Source of the DNA: an uncultured Oscillospiraceae bacterium
Lineage (GTDB): Bacteria; Bacillota; Clostridia; Oscillospirales; Oscillospiraceae
Direction of reading: 5' to 3'
Assembly: GCA_934636045.1 (NCBI GenBank)
Contig: CAKTZP010000051.1
Coordinates: 1 to 13,055, forward strand
DNA: 13,055 nt
Shown here: positions 1 to 6,578 of the stretch, piece after piece
Numbering within the stretch: the first letter of the stretch is position 1
Layout of the letters: each line of letters starts with the position of its first letter
The notes under the pieces: generated by a model
Database searches by the model: none
The model's input: only the letters and a program-made list of their open reading frames with translations
Told to the model about the DNA's origin: nothing
Translations under genes and position numbers: made by a program

Positions 1-76
1 AAATCAAAACACAGAGAACAAAAATCCATTAAAATGTGAACCGATTTTGACGATTACGGACTTTTTTGACAGTCTG
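1..76 (-). repeat. Dispersed non-coding element, copy 1 (cut by window edge)
   Basis: This stretch aligns with 4269-4343 over its whole length, with about a dozen differences and one single-base gap. Shared blocks include GAACAAAAATCC, GATTTTGACG and the end TTTTTGACAGTCTG. Both copies lie just downstream of a minus-strand gene and end within a few bases of its GC-type hairpin. The left end is outside the window, so the terminal inverted repeat seen in the other copy cannot be checked here. It has no coding capacity. It is probably a MITE-like or 3'-UTR-associated repeat. Confidence 0.7.
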
Positions 77-79
77 GAG

Positions 80-109
80 AAAAGATCGACCGTTTTTGGT
101 CGATCTTTT
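80..109 (-). terminator. Hairpin terminator of the 74-aa gene
   Basis: A perfect 12-bp inverted repeat (AAAAGATCGACC, then the loop GTTTTT, then GGTCGATCTTTT) lies one base beyond the stop codon of the minus-strand gene ending at 111. The A/T arms give a U-rich 3' arm in both directions, so it could terminate transcription either way. Confidence 0.75.
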
Positions 110-110
110 C

Positions 111-335
111 TTATGCCTCTGTAAAGGTGTACCTTACCATATTGCCCTTGCCGTCGCCCGTAATGATCAGCGTGTCGCCGTCCGGCGTCTGCACACGGTC
201 GATCACGGGATACGGCGCCTTAGCCGTCACATAGGCTTCCGGACTTTCAGCCTCCGCTTCAAGAATCTCCCGTTTGGCATGCGCCTCGCCGCCGCAGGGG
301 TTTATGGTTTCCATCAGAATCTCGTATTCCCGCAT
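111..335 (-). CDS. Small conserved-looking protein of unknown function (74 aa)
   Basis: I do not recognise a family. The 74-aa product is acidic and soluble-looking, with no signal peptide or membrane segment. The N-terminal third (MREYEILMETINPCGGEAHA) carries one cysteine, and the C-terminal half looks like beta strands (DGDTLIITGDGKGNMVRYTF). It is judged real because AAAGGAGCG sits at proper spacing before the ATG, a good promoter lies at 365-394, and a 12-bp stem terminator follows the TAA by one base. It appears monocistronic. The plus-strand ORFs overlapping it lack such signals. Function cannot be inferred from context. Confidence 0.75.
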   Translation of the reverse strand: MREYEILMETINPCGGEAHAKREILEAEAESPEAYVTAKAPYPVIDRVQTPDGDTLIITGDGKGNMVRYTFTEA

Positions 336-364
336 AGAAATCGCTCCTTTCCTTTGTTTTCTTC

Positions 365-394
365 AGTATATCATAGGGAAGGGCGAAAATGCAA
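365..394 (-). promoter_or_regulatory. Promoter of the 74-aa gene
   Basis: Reading the minus strand there is TTGCAT, an 18-nt spacer and TATACT, ending about 30 bases upstream of the start codon. A 7-bp inverted repeat (AAAATGC, AAATGG, GCATTTT; 386-405) overlaps the -35 box and could be an operator. Confidence 0.6.
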
Positions 395-499
395 ATGGGC
401 ATTTTATACGAAAATCAAAGATATTCTGTGCAAATCAGCGCCACGCACCTATCAATGCCCAGCTTATCTGCTACACGATTTTTTGGGGCTGCCGTGATG

Positions 500-1276
500 C
501 TATGTGGTTTTCGCTTCGGCCTCCTTTCCCGGCGCGGCCAGCTCCCCCACCGTCTGGATTTCCGCCTGCTTGAACAGAATACAGCCGCAATGTCCCTTGA
601 AGGTGGGAAAGCAGATGATTTTCAGATCCGTGTCGATCTCCGGGCTGTGATCCGCGATCTCCAGTGTCTCGCCGAACAGCGCCGTGCGCTCGTAGACGCG
701 CAGCCACTTGTCGTCCATGTCGGGAAAAATGCTGCCGAAGGAGTGGTCAATCAGCTGCTCCAGCGGCGTTTTTTCCAGCCTTGCCAGCGCCTCGTTGGCG
801 TAGCGGAAGATCCAGTCCACAGCGGCGTGTTCTTCGTTGAACACCATCTCAATGTCGGTAAACGCAAAGGGCGCGCTGTCATAGCTGGCATAATGCCGCT
901 GATACTCCTCCTGCGTGGCAGGCGCGTCGCTGTCAGACAGGCTCTGCGCGATCTGCCGCCGTTCGGCGCGCAGCTGTTCCTTGAGCTCCCGTTTCCTTCG
1001 GCGGGTGAAGCTCAGCGTTTCGCCGTTGATGAGCTCGATCTGCTTGCCGATCGTATGGACGCCCTTGGCGGACACCAGCGTGGCGCGGTCGGCGCGGATA
1101 AAGCCGCTGCCGAGCCGCCGCGCCAGCTCGTCCATCGGCGTATAGGTCTCGTAGGCTCTGCCGCCGGAAGCGTGGATGACCGACCGGCGCCCCACCAGCT
1201 GAATATAGAGGATATCCTCTGCCGACAGGCTGATATGCCTGCGGTTGGAAATGACGGAAATGCCGTTGGGCTTCAT
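500..1276 (-). CDS. LytTR DNA-binding regulator with C-terminal PAS-like domain
   Basis: A probable 258-aa one-component transcription regulator. Residues about 5-100 match a LytTR domain: a DILYIQLVGRRSVIH strand block, a segment with YTPMDELARRL, the FIRADRATLVSAKGV core and a basic TRRRKRELKE end. A polar, charged linker (100-135) leads to a PAS-like domain at about 137-236 (PFAFTDIEMVF, WIFRYANEAL, a central helix region, CGCILF), which may sense a ligand or mediate contacts. The usual order in LytTR response regulators is a receiver domain followed by a C-terminal LytTR; here LytTR is N-terminal and there is no receiver domain. GAGGGAG precedes the ATG. The gene is divergent from the SLH surface protein gene, a possible target by proximity only. 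Three cysteines (222, 230, 232) near the C terminus might be redox- or metal-related, which is speculative. No clear terminator was seen after the TAG. Confidence 0.85.
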   Translation of the reverse strand: MKPNGISVISNRRHISLSAEDILYIQLVGRRSVIHASGGRAYETYTPMDELARRLGSGFIRADRATLVSAKGVHTIGKQIELINGETLSFTRRRKRELKEQLRAERRQIAQSLSDSDAPATQEEYQRHYASYDSAPFAFTDIEMVFNEEHAAVDWIFRYANEALARLEKTPLEQLIDHSFGSIFPDMDDKWLRVYERTALFGETLEIADHSPEIDTDLKIICFPTFKGHCGCILFKQAEIQTVGELAAPGKEAEAKTT

Positions 1277-1307
1277 CGTACTCCCTCACGATCCTTCTTT
1301 TTCTTAC

Positions 1308-1336
1308 AGAATACCACAATTCTTGAAGCAAAGCAA
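1308..1336 (-). promoter_or_regulatory. Promoter of the LytTR-PAS gene
   Basis: On the minus strand there is TTGCTT, a 17-nt spacer and TATTCT, about 31 bases upstream of the ATG. Just upstream lies a short palindrome, AGCAT-AAC-ATGCT (1336-1348), in the divergent control region. Confidence 0.5.
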
Positions 1337-1364
1337 GCATAACATGCTATTCGCGCAAGGTCTC

Positions 1365-1393
1365 TTGCATTTCACACGAAGTAGTGCTAAACT
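1365..1393 (+). promoter_or_regulatory. Promoter of the SLH surface-protein gene
   Basis: TTGCAT, a 17-nt spacer and TAAACT lie about 90 bases before the ATG. The spacer holds CAC-N8-GTG, and 20 of 29 positions match the foldase promoter at 10203-10231. The -35 box overlaps a short palindrome, GCAAG-GTCT-CTTGC (1355-1368). Confidence 0.45.
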
Positions 1394-1426
1394 TCACAAT
1401 GTAAAAGCAGGTGGGGGCAGCCCATC

Positions 1427-1451
1427 TTCCCGCAGGAAAGCCCTGCGGGAA
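1427..1451 (+). promoter_or_regulatory. 5'-UTR hairpin before the SLH gene
   Basis: A perfect 10-bp stem (TTCCCGCAGG, loop AAAGC, CCTGCGGGAA) is followed by AACCCTTTTTG and then the ribosome binding site. It sits between the inferred transcription start and the start codon. It resembles a weak intrinsic terminator, so it could attenuate transcription, or simply protect the 5' end of the mRNA. Confidence 0.55.
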
Positions 1452-1468
1452 AACCCTTTTTGCAGCAT

Positions 1469-1474
1469 GGAGGT
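1469..1474 (+). promoter_or_regulatory. Ribosome binding site fixing the SLH gene start
   Basis: GGAGGT lies 6 nt before the ATG at 1481. This places the start there rather than at the in-frame TTG at 1460, which would put the ribosome binding site inside the coding region. The chosen start gives a clean signal peptide. Confidence 0.8.
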
Positions 1475-1480
1475 ATGGTA

Positions 1481-3979
1481 ATGAAAAAGAAAATTTTGAG
1501 TATCCTTCTGGCACTGACCCTGTGCCTGACGCTGCTGCCCACGGCGGCGCTGGCGGCAGACGGCGGCGCATGGGACGGCAGCATCGCCACTGCTTTTGCA
1601 GGCGGCACCGGCACAGAGAGCGACCCCTATCAGATCGCCGACGGCGCACAGCTTGCATATCTGGCAAGCGAGGTCAACAAGGGGCAGCCGTATGAAAACG
1701 CCTGTTTTGTTCTGACCGCAGACATTGATCTGGGCAATCATGACTGGACGCCGATCGGAAATTCCTTTTCTGATGCACTGTTAGGAGGCACAGACTATTC
1801 TGTGTTTGCCGGAAATCTTGACGGCAAAGGACATACCGTCTCCAACATCTCCATCGGAACGGAAAGCGCTCCGCTGGAATCGGATGTGTTTGGCCTGTTT
1901 GGCGCGACGGGCGGCAAGCTCAGCAACCTGAATCTGGACGGTGTCACAATTTACGGCATCGCAAAAAATGTCAATGTTTCCAGTTATGTTTATGTGATCG
2001 GCTTGGCGGGCGCTCTCACCGGCTCTGCCAGCGGGCCGGTCGAGAACTGTCACGTTGCAAATTTGAGCATGACGATGCGTGCGCCGGACAGCGGCATGAC
2101 GGCAGCCTACTGGATCGGCGGTCTTGTGGGCGCTCTGGACGGGAGCCAGTATATTGACGAATGCAGCGTCTCCGGCAGGATCACCGAAACGTCCGGAAAA
2201 GGCTCCATCGGCGGTCTGATCGGCGAGCTGGGAAGAGCGGCAAAGATCACCTACAGCCATGCTGATGTTGCACTGAATGTAAAGCCGGATTATTACGGCG
2301 CGGCTGATGTCGGCGGCCTGATCGGCAAGGGAAACGGCGAAAAGGATCCCGAGACGGTTATCAGCAACTGCTATGCCACGGGGACTGTCACCGGCGGCAC
2401 GTATTCCGGCGGCTTTGCAGGCAGCCTTTGGGGGCTGAATATCAAAAACTGCTATGCGACCGGCGACGTAACGGGCGCCTTTGCATCGATGGCGACCTTT
2501 GCCGGAACTGACGCTCCTGCCGCATATGCATGCGGCTCGGTCACAAACTGCTATACGACCGGCGCGGTGGTTGGCACGGCTTCCAGCACGTACGCCTTTG
2601 CATATCAGGATGCCACTGCGAGAAGCCCGATCACAAACTGCTATTTTGCAGATGCGAACACCGCGATAAAAAACCAGAATGAAACCGCAGAGCCCAAGAC
2701 CTCGGAGGAAATGCAGGTCGAAGCATTCAAAGACGCGCTCAATGCAGGCGACCCGGCAAATGGCTGGATCTTCCGCGAGGGCGAAACGCCCCTTTGCGGC
2801 GCGGAGCCGGCGGATTACGCCGCGGTTGAGGCTGCGCTGGGCAAGATCCCCGCAGACCTGACGGCATACACCGACGAATCTGTTGAGGCGCTGCGCGCTG
2901 CGGCAGCGGCTGTGATCCGAGGCAAGGCCATTGCAAAGCAGGCCGAGGTCGACGCAATGGCGGAGGCGATTGAGCGCGCGATCTCCGGGCTTGCCTTCAA
3001 GCCTGCCGATTATTCCGCCGTTGATGCGGCCATTGAAAAGGCGAATGCTCTGAACGAGAACGATTATGTCGATTTCTCCGCCGTAAAGGCGGCGCTGGAG
3101 GCGGTCGTGCGCGGCAAGAATATCACAGAGCAGGCCGAGGTCGACGCAATGGCAAAAGCCATTGAAGATGCCATCGCAGCACTGGTCAAAAAGAGCTATC
3201 CCGTGACCATATCCGGCAAAACGGAGAACGGCACTGTGACCGTCAGCACGGAAACTGCCGTCGGCGGCAGCACCGTGACGATCACAGTGAAGCCCGACAG
3301 CGGCTACAAGCTGGAAAGCCTCACCGTTACCGACAAGGACGGCAAGGCGCTGAGCCTGACCGACAACGGCAATGGAACGTACACCTTCACCATGCCCGCC
3401 AGCAAGGTTGAGGTCAAGGCGACTTTCGCGGAGGACAAGAACCTGAATTCCTTCCGCGACGTGTCCGATGACGCTTACTATTTTGATGCCGTCCAGTGGG
3501 CGGTTGCGAACGGCATCACCAACGGCACGAGCGCAACGACCTTCAGCCCGGACGAGGGCTGCACGAGAGCACAGGCTGTGACCTTCCTCTGGCGCGTAGC
3601 CGGGCAGCCCGCGCCGGCCGAGCGCAAAAATCCGTTTGCGGACGTGAAGGAGGGCACGTATTACTACGATGCCGTCCTCTGGGCGGCTGAAAAGGGCATC
3701 ACAATCGGTACCTCCGACACGACCTTCAGCCCGGACGACACCTGCACCCGCGCGCAGATCGTCACCTTCCTCTGGCGCCGCGAGGGCAAGGCTGCGCCGA
3801 CGAGCGCGAATAACCCGTTTGCAGACGTGAAGCCGAGCGCCTATTATGGAAACGCCGTCCTCTGGGCGGTCGAAAAGAGCATCACAAACGGCACGTCCGA
3901 CACGACCTTCAGCCCGGACGATACCTGCACCCGCGCGCAGATCGTAACGTTCCTCTATCGCGCCAAGCAGGGCAGCTGA
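1481..3979 (+). CDS. Secreted GLUG/FIVAR-repeat protein with three C-terminal SLH domains
   Basis: An 832-aa exported surface protein. Residues 1-25 form a signal peptide (KKK, a hydrophobic core, ALA cleavage). Residues about 30-400 are a GLUG-type beta-repeat region with recurring GGLVGAL/GGLIGEL and NCYATG(D/T)V turns, as in large adhesins and M26-peptidase-like N-terminal regions; no protease motif is visible. Two FIVAR-like helical repeats follow (about 442-570, each with an (I/N)(A/T)(K/E)QAEVDAMA(E/K)AIE core). Next is a beta repeat (about 572-652, TISGKTENGTVTV through TFTMPASKVEVKATF) like those in Gram-positive surface proteins. Three SLH domains end the protein (about 657-706, 715-766, 776-826; GITNGTS..TFSPD..CTRAQ), which normally bind pyruvylated secondary wall polymer. 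There is no LPXTG. The likely role is a wall-anchored adhesin or S-layer-associated protein; the ligand is unknown. It is probably transcribed alone. Confidence 0.9.
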   Translation: MKKKILSILLALTLCLTLLPTAALAADGGAWDGSIATAFAGGTGTESDPYQIADGAQLAYLASEVNKGQPYENACFVLTADIDLGNHDWTPIGNSFSDALLGGTDYSVFAGNLDGKGHTVSNISIGTESAPLESDVFGLFGATGGKLSNLNLDGVTIYGIAKNVNVSSYVYVIGLAGALTGSASGPVENCHVANLSMTMRAPDSGMTAAYWIGGLVGALDGSQYIDECSVSGRITETSGKGSIGGLIGELGRAAKITYSHADVALNVKPDYYGAADVGGLIGKGNGEKDPETVISNCYATGTVTGGTYSGGFAGSLWGLNIKNCYATGDVTGAFASMATFAGTDAPAAYACGSVTNCYTTGAVVGTASSTYAFAYQDATARSPITNCYFADANTAIKNQNETAEPKTSEEMQVEAFKDALNAGDPANGWIFREGETPLCGAEPADYAAVEAALGKIPADLTAYTDESVEALRAAAAAVIRGKAIAKQAEVDAMAEAIERAISGLAFKPADYSAVDAAIEKANALNENDYVDFSAVKAALEAVVRGKNITEQAEVDAMAKAIEDAIAALVKKSYPVTISGKTENGTVTVSTETAVGGSTVTITVKPDSGYKLESLTVTDKDGKALSLTDNGNGTYTFTMPASKVEVKATFAEDKNLNSFRDVSDDAYYFDAVQWAVANGITNGTSATTFSPDEGCTRAQAVTFLWRVAGQPAPAERKNPFADVKEGTYYYDAVLWAAEKGITIGTSDTTFSPDDTCTRAQIVTFLWRREGKAAPTSANNPFADVKPSAYYGNAVLWAVEKSITNGTSDTTFSPDDTCTRAQIVTFLYRAKQGS
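2937..3153 (+). repeat. Direct repeat within the FIVAR coding region
   Basis: A 25-nt stretch at 2937-2961 recurs exactly at 3129-3153, 192 nt (64 codons) apart. It encodes the KQAEVDAMA / EQAEVDAMA core of the two FIVAR-like repeats. Recombination between copies would remove one module in frame. Confidence 0.8.
3713..3945 (+). repeat. Near-identical direct repeat in the SLH coding region
   Basis: Bases 3713-3762 and 3896-3945 match at 49 of 50 positions, 183 nt (61 codons) apart. They encode the SDTTFSPDDTCTRAQIV core of SLH domains 2 and 3. SLH domain 1 is more diverged, which suggests recent duplication or gene conversion between the last two. Confidence 0.85.
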
Positions 3980-3992
3980 CTGACATCCCGGC

Positions 3993-4018
3993 AGCGGGGC
4001 GGTCTGCGCCGCCCCGCT
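3993..4018 (+). terminator. First hairpin after the SLH gene
   Basis: A perfect 10-bp GC-rich stem, AGCGGGGCGG / CCGCCCCGCT, with the 6-nt loop TCTGCG, begins 14 bases after the TGA. It has no T-run of its own and acts with, or as backup to, the next hairpin. Confidence 0.6.
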
Positions 4019-4020
4019 CA

Positions 4021-4065
4021 GCTCGTCAGCCTGCGCGGCACAGGCTGACGAGCCTTTGCTTTTTG
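4021..4065 (+). terminator. Intrinsic terminator of the SLH gene
   Basis: A perfect 13-bp stem, GCTCGTCAGCCTG / CAGGCTGACGAGC, with a 7-nt loop is followed by CTTTGCTTTTTG. This is the main rho-independent terminator for the plus-strand gene. Confidence 0.85.
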
Positions 4066-4101
4066 CCTTTTTCCTGACCATTGGCACCGCGCTAATCAAA
4101 A

Positions 4102-4135
4102 GCACCGCCGCCGGAGGGGCTTCCGGCGGCGGTGC
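4102..4135. repeat. Perfect 14-bp inverted repeat in the convergent gap
   Basis: GCACCGCCGCCGGA, loop GGGGCT, TCCGGCGGCGGTGC. Read on the minus strand it is followed by TTTTGATT, so it could be a backup terminator for the acsB operon. On the plus strand it is followed by GCAGCTTGTCAAAAAGG, resembling the sequence after the acsB hairpin in the other direction. Confidence 0.6.
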
Positions 4136-4235
4136 GCAGCTTGTCAAAAAGGTGCCGAGGTTGTCCTTGCGGCATCGCAGCCGTGGGGCGGCAACGGCTT
4201 CGCAATAGCAAGCTGAGGGTTCCTTGAAACACTGG

Positions 4236-4343
4236 CAGACTGCAAAAAAGCTCGGAATCCTTTTTTGTAAATCAAAGCACATAGAACAAAAATCCCTGAA
4301 TTCGTGAACTGATTTTGACGGTTTCGGCCTTTTTGACAGTCTG
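4236..4343. repeat. MITE-like non-coding element, copy 2 (apparently complete)
   Basis: About 108 bp. The left end, CAGACTGCAAAAAAGCTCGG, and the reverse complement of the right end, CAGACTGTCAAAAAGGCCGA, form imperfect terminal inverted repeats. The right 75 bp match 1-76. Inside is a further potential stem (TTTTTGT at 4262-4268 with ACAAAAA at 4286-4292). There is no ORF worth reporting. The right end abuts the acsB hairpin. No obvious target-site duplication was seen by eye. The exact boundaries are inferred from the inverted repeats. Confidence 0.65.
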
Positions 4344-4370
4344 ACGCCCGGCGGGAAGTCCGCCGGGCGT
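4344..4370 (-). terminator. Hairpin ending the cooS-cooC-acsB operon
   Basis: A perfect 11-bp stem, ACGCCCGGCGG / CCGCCGGGCGT, with a 5-nt loop starts 5 bases past the acsB stop codon. On the minus strand it is followed by CAGACTGTCAAAAAGG rather than a T-run, so it is not a canonical intrinsic terminator. It may act with the adjacent repeat or protect the 3' end. Confidence 0.6.
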
Positions 4371-4375
4371 TTGGA

Positions 4376-6514
4376 TTACATATCAAACGGCTCCATGCTG
4401 AGGACGGGGTGACCGACCTCGGACAGGAACGCGAGCAGCTCCTCGGGATCCTCGGTGCAGACGGTCTCATCGGCGATCATGTCGGTGAAGTTATCGACGT
4501 CGTACAGCTCCTTGGCGGCTGCGTTGAGCTTTTCGCGCATTTGCTCCTTGAGCTCCTTCGGCAGCCAGACGATACGGCCGAGGCCGCCTTCGGCTGCGAT
4601 GAACTTCTTGGAGGCGATGAAGTGCTTGCCGTGACCCATGAAGCCGGGGGTCTGAACGCCGCCGCCGGTCATGGAGGCCATTTCGGAGAAGGTCATGCCC
4701 AGCGGGGTCATGCCGGCGTGCTCGCGGCAGGTGATGACAACGCCCATCGAGCAGGGCTCAACGCCGCAGATGCACTCGAAGCAGCCGCAGGAGGTCATCG
4801 GATCCTGGAACAGGGAGTACAGCGTGACGTGCTCCAGCGCACCGTGAGAATACTTCATGACGGCCTCGTCGACGTCCTCGTAGCGGCCGAGGCGCTCGTC
4901 GATGCAGTGCTCCTTCGGCACGACCTGGCACGGACCCTGCGGGTCAAGCTCATTGGTCGCCTTCGCGTCCAGCCAAGACACCGCGCCGCACAGGCCCAGA
5001 CGCTCCGGGGTGACGATGCAGACGTGGCTCGGGGAGAACGCCTGACACATAATGCAGGTGTAGAACACGGGCACGGACTCGTCGGTCATGGAGGCCAGAC
5101 GCTCGTCGCGCTTGTCAAAGATGACATTGGCAGCGGCGCGCAGCTCCTTGTTCTTCTCGTCGCCGACGACGATGCGAACCTGGCACTTATCGACAACGGT
5201 GTCAAACTCGCTCTTGATCTTCGCGTAGAGCACCTCGCCGATGTGCTTGAAGCGGAAGCCCGCCTCGAAGTCGGCCTTGCTGACGCGGACGCGGATCATA
5301 TCGCGCTGGCCGGTGTGCATCAGGCCCTCAACGCAGTTGAGGAAGCTGTGGATCTTGCGCTCCATGACCGGCTCAAAGTCGGGCTGCATCGCCTTGCCCG
5401 CGACCTCGACGGTGTAGGACAGGGAGATCTTGGTGCCAACGGGGATCTCATCCATCTCGGGGCCGTCGACGATGATCTTGTGATCCTCGATCTCGGAGGC
5501 TTCCTTGGTGACGACCAGCTCGAAGCAGTCCTTGCGGGAGCCGTCGACCTCGACCTGCATGTCGCCCTTGCGGATGATCTCGCCCTCGAACGCGGAGGAG
5601 AAGGACACGGGGATGTCGATGTTCGTGATCTTCAGCTTGATGCCGCGCGCCTCGATGGAGGTGTCGATCCAATCCTTGGTGTTTTCGTAGATGATCAGGG
5701 ACTTCGGCACCGCCCACATGTCGTTGGTATCGTTGGTGATGACCGGGAAGCCCAGCTTGATGGCGCCGGCGCCGCAGGCCACGGTGATGTCGTTGACCGG
5801 CGCATAGGCGTTGACAAAGGCGTTCATGCGGTCAAAGGTATAGCGATGGAACGCGTCGGCATCGCCCGCCTCAGTCGCGCCGAAGATGAACGCGGCACGG
5901 ACGACGACGGAGATAATGTGTCCGACCGACCAGATCTCGTTGCCGACGGGGACGACGCGGACGCCCCAGCCCATGTTGAAGCCCTTTTCGCTGAGCTGGT
6001 CGATGATGCCGCCGATCAGGAAGACGAAAATACCGCGGGACTGATAGCCCTTGACGGTCTCCACCGCCTCCTCCGCAGAGGGCGCCGGTCCGATCATGAC
6101 GACGAAGCCGGGGATGTCGCCGGTGACCAGCGGAACGCCGAGCTCACGAACCTCGGCGTCGGAGAAGTGGCCATGGTAGATCGTGCCCTCGTAGGGCGCG
6201 GCGCTGCGGGCATATTTGCAGGCCTCGATCAGCTCGGCGGCGATGGCGGTGCCGACGCCGGAGGAGAAGATGGAGGCAGTGCGGTTGTCGCGGGTCATCA
6301 TGGCCTTGACCTCGGCCAGCGCGGCCTTGAGATCGCCGACCTTTTCGACCTTGCGGCCGATGTAAGCGTAAACGCAGGCAAGATAGTATGCGGTAGAGGG
6401 CATGGTCAGCGGAGCGGCCTCGCCCAGCTCGGCCACGACGGCATTGACCTCCGCCTCGGCCTTGGCGAACATTTCATCCGAACCGCTAAATACTCGCTCA
6501 AAAAGTGTTCTCAT
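4376..6514 (-). CDS. acsB: Acetyl-CoA synthase, CODH/ACS complex beta subunit
   Basis: A 712-aa acetyl-CoA synthase that joins CO from CODH, a methyl group from the corrinoid protein and CoA into acetyl-CoA (Wood-Ljungdahl pathway; cytoplasmic). It is close to full length for the bacterial enzyme (about 730 aa in Moorella). The cluster A ligands are visible: Cys487, 490, 499 and 509 for the Fe4S4 cluster and the Cys576-Gly-Cys578 motif for the distal nickel. These spacings match Cys506/509/518/528 and Cys595/597 of the Moorella enzyme as I remember it. The N-terminal half (FGATEAGDADAF, ITNDTNDMWAVP) has the bacterial ACS character, including the CODH-contacting N-terminal region absent from archaeal homologues. 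It is the last gene of the operon, 64 nt after cooC; the gap carries a small hairpin (6543-6562). The start uses AAAGGATG. The corrinoid/methyltransferase genes acsC, acsD and acsE do not follow. Confidence 0.97.
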   Translation of the reverse strand: MRTLFERVFSGSDEMFAKAEAEVNAVVAELGEAAPLTMPSTAYYLACVYAYIGRKVEKVGDLKAALAEVKAMMTRDNRTASIFSSGVGTAIAAELIEACKYARSAAPYEGTIYHGHFSDAEVRELGVPLVTGDIPGFVVMIGPAPSAEEAVETVKGYQSRGIFVFLIGGIIDQLSEKGFNMGWGVRVVPVGNEIWSVGHIISVVVRAAFIFGATEAGDADAFHRYTFDRMNAFVNAYAPVNDITVACGAGAIKLGFPVITNDTNDMWAVPKSLIIYENTKDWIDTSIEARGIKLKITNIDIPVSFSSAFEGEIIRKGDMQVEVDGSRKDCFELVVTKEASEIEDHKIIVDGPEMDEIPVGTKISLSYTVEVAGKAMQPDFEPVMERKIHSFLNCVEGLMHTGQRDMIRVRVSKADFEAGFRFKHIGEVLYAKIKSEFDTVVDKCQVRIVVGDEKNKELRAAANVIFDKRDERLASMTDESVPVFYTCIMCQAFSPSHVCIVTPERLGLCGAVSWLDAKATNELDPQGPCQVVPKEHCIDERLGRYEDVDEAVMKYSHGALEHVTLYSLFQDPMTSCGCFECICGVEPCSMGVVITCREHAGMTPLGMTFSEMASMTGGGVQTPGFMGHGKHFIASKKFIAAEGGLGRIVWLPKELKEQMREKLNAAAKELYDVDNFTDMIADETVCTEDPEELLAFLSEVGHPVLSMEPFDM

Positions 6515-6578
6515 GATGTTATTTCATCCTTTCAGCTTCATTCGCGCTCCGACGGAAGCGCGGGAAAAGGCTTGATTT

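Noticed and set aside
389..1342. A 317-codon plus-strand open frame over the LytTR gene
   Set aside because: The opposite strand has a clear LytTR domain, promoter and ribosome binding site; this frame has none.
2200..3960. Tandem repeats that might suggest a CRISPR array
   Set aside because: The repeats are in frame, spaced by whole protein modules (64 and 61 codons) and encode FIVAR and SLH domains; there are no short spacers.
1781..4282. An 833-codon minus-strand open frame antisense to the SLH gene
   Set aside because: Shadow frame of a repeat-rich gene. The apparent repeats in it are the reverse of FIVAR and SLH repeats, and it runs through the terminators.
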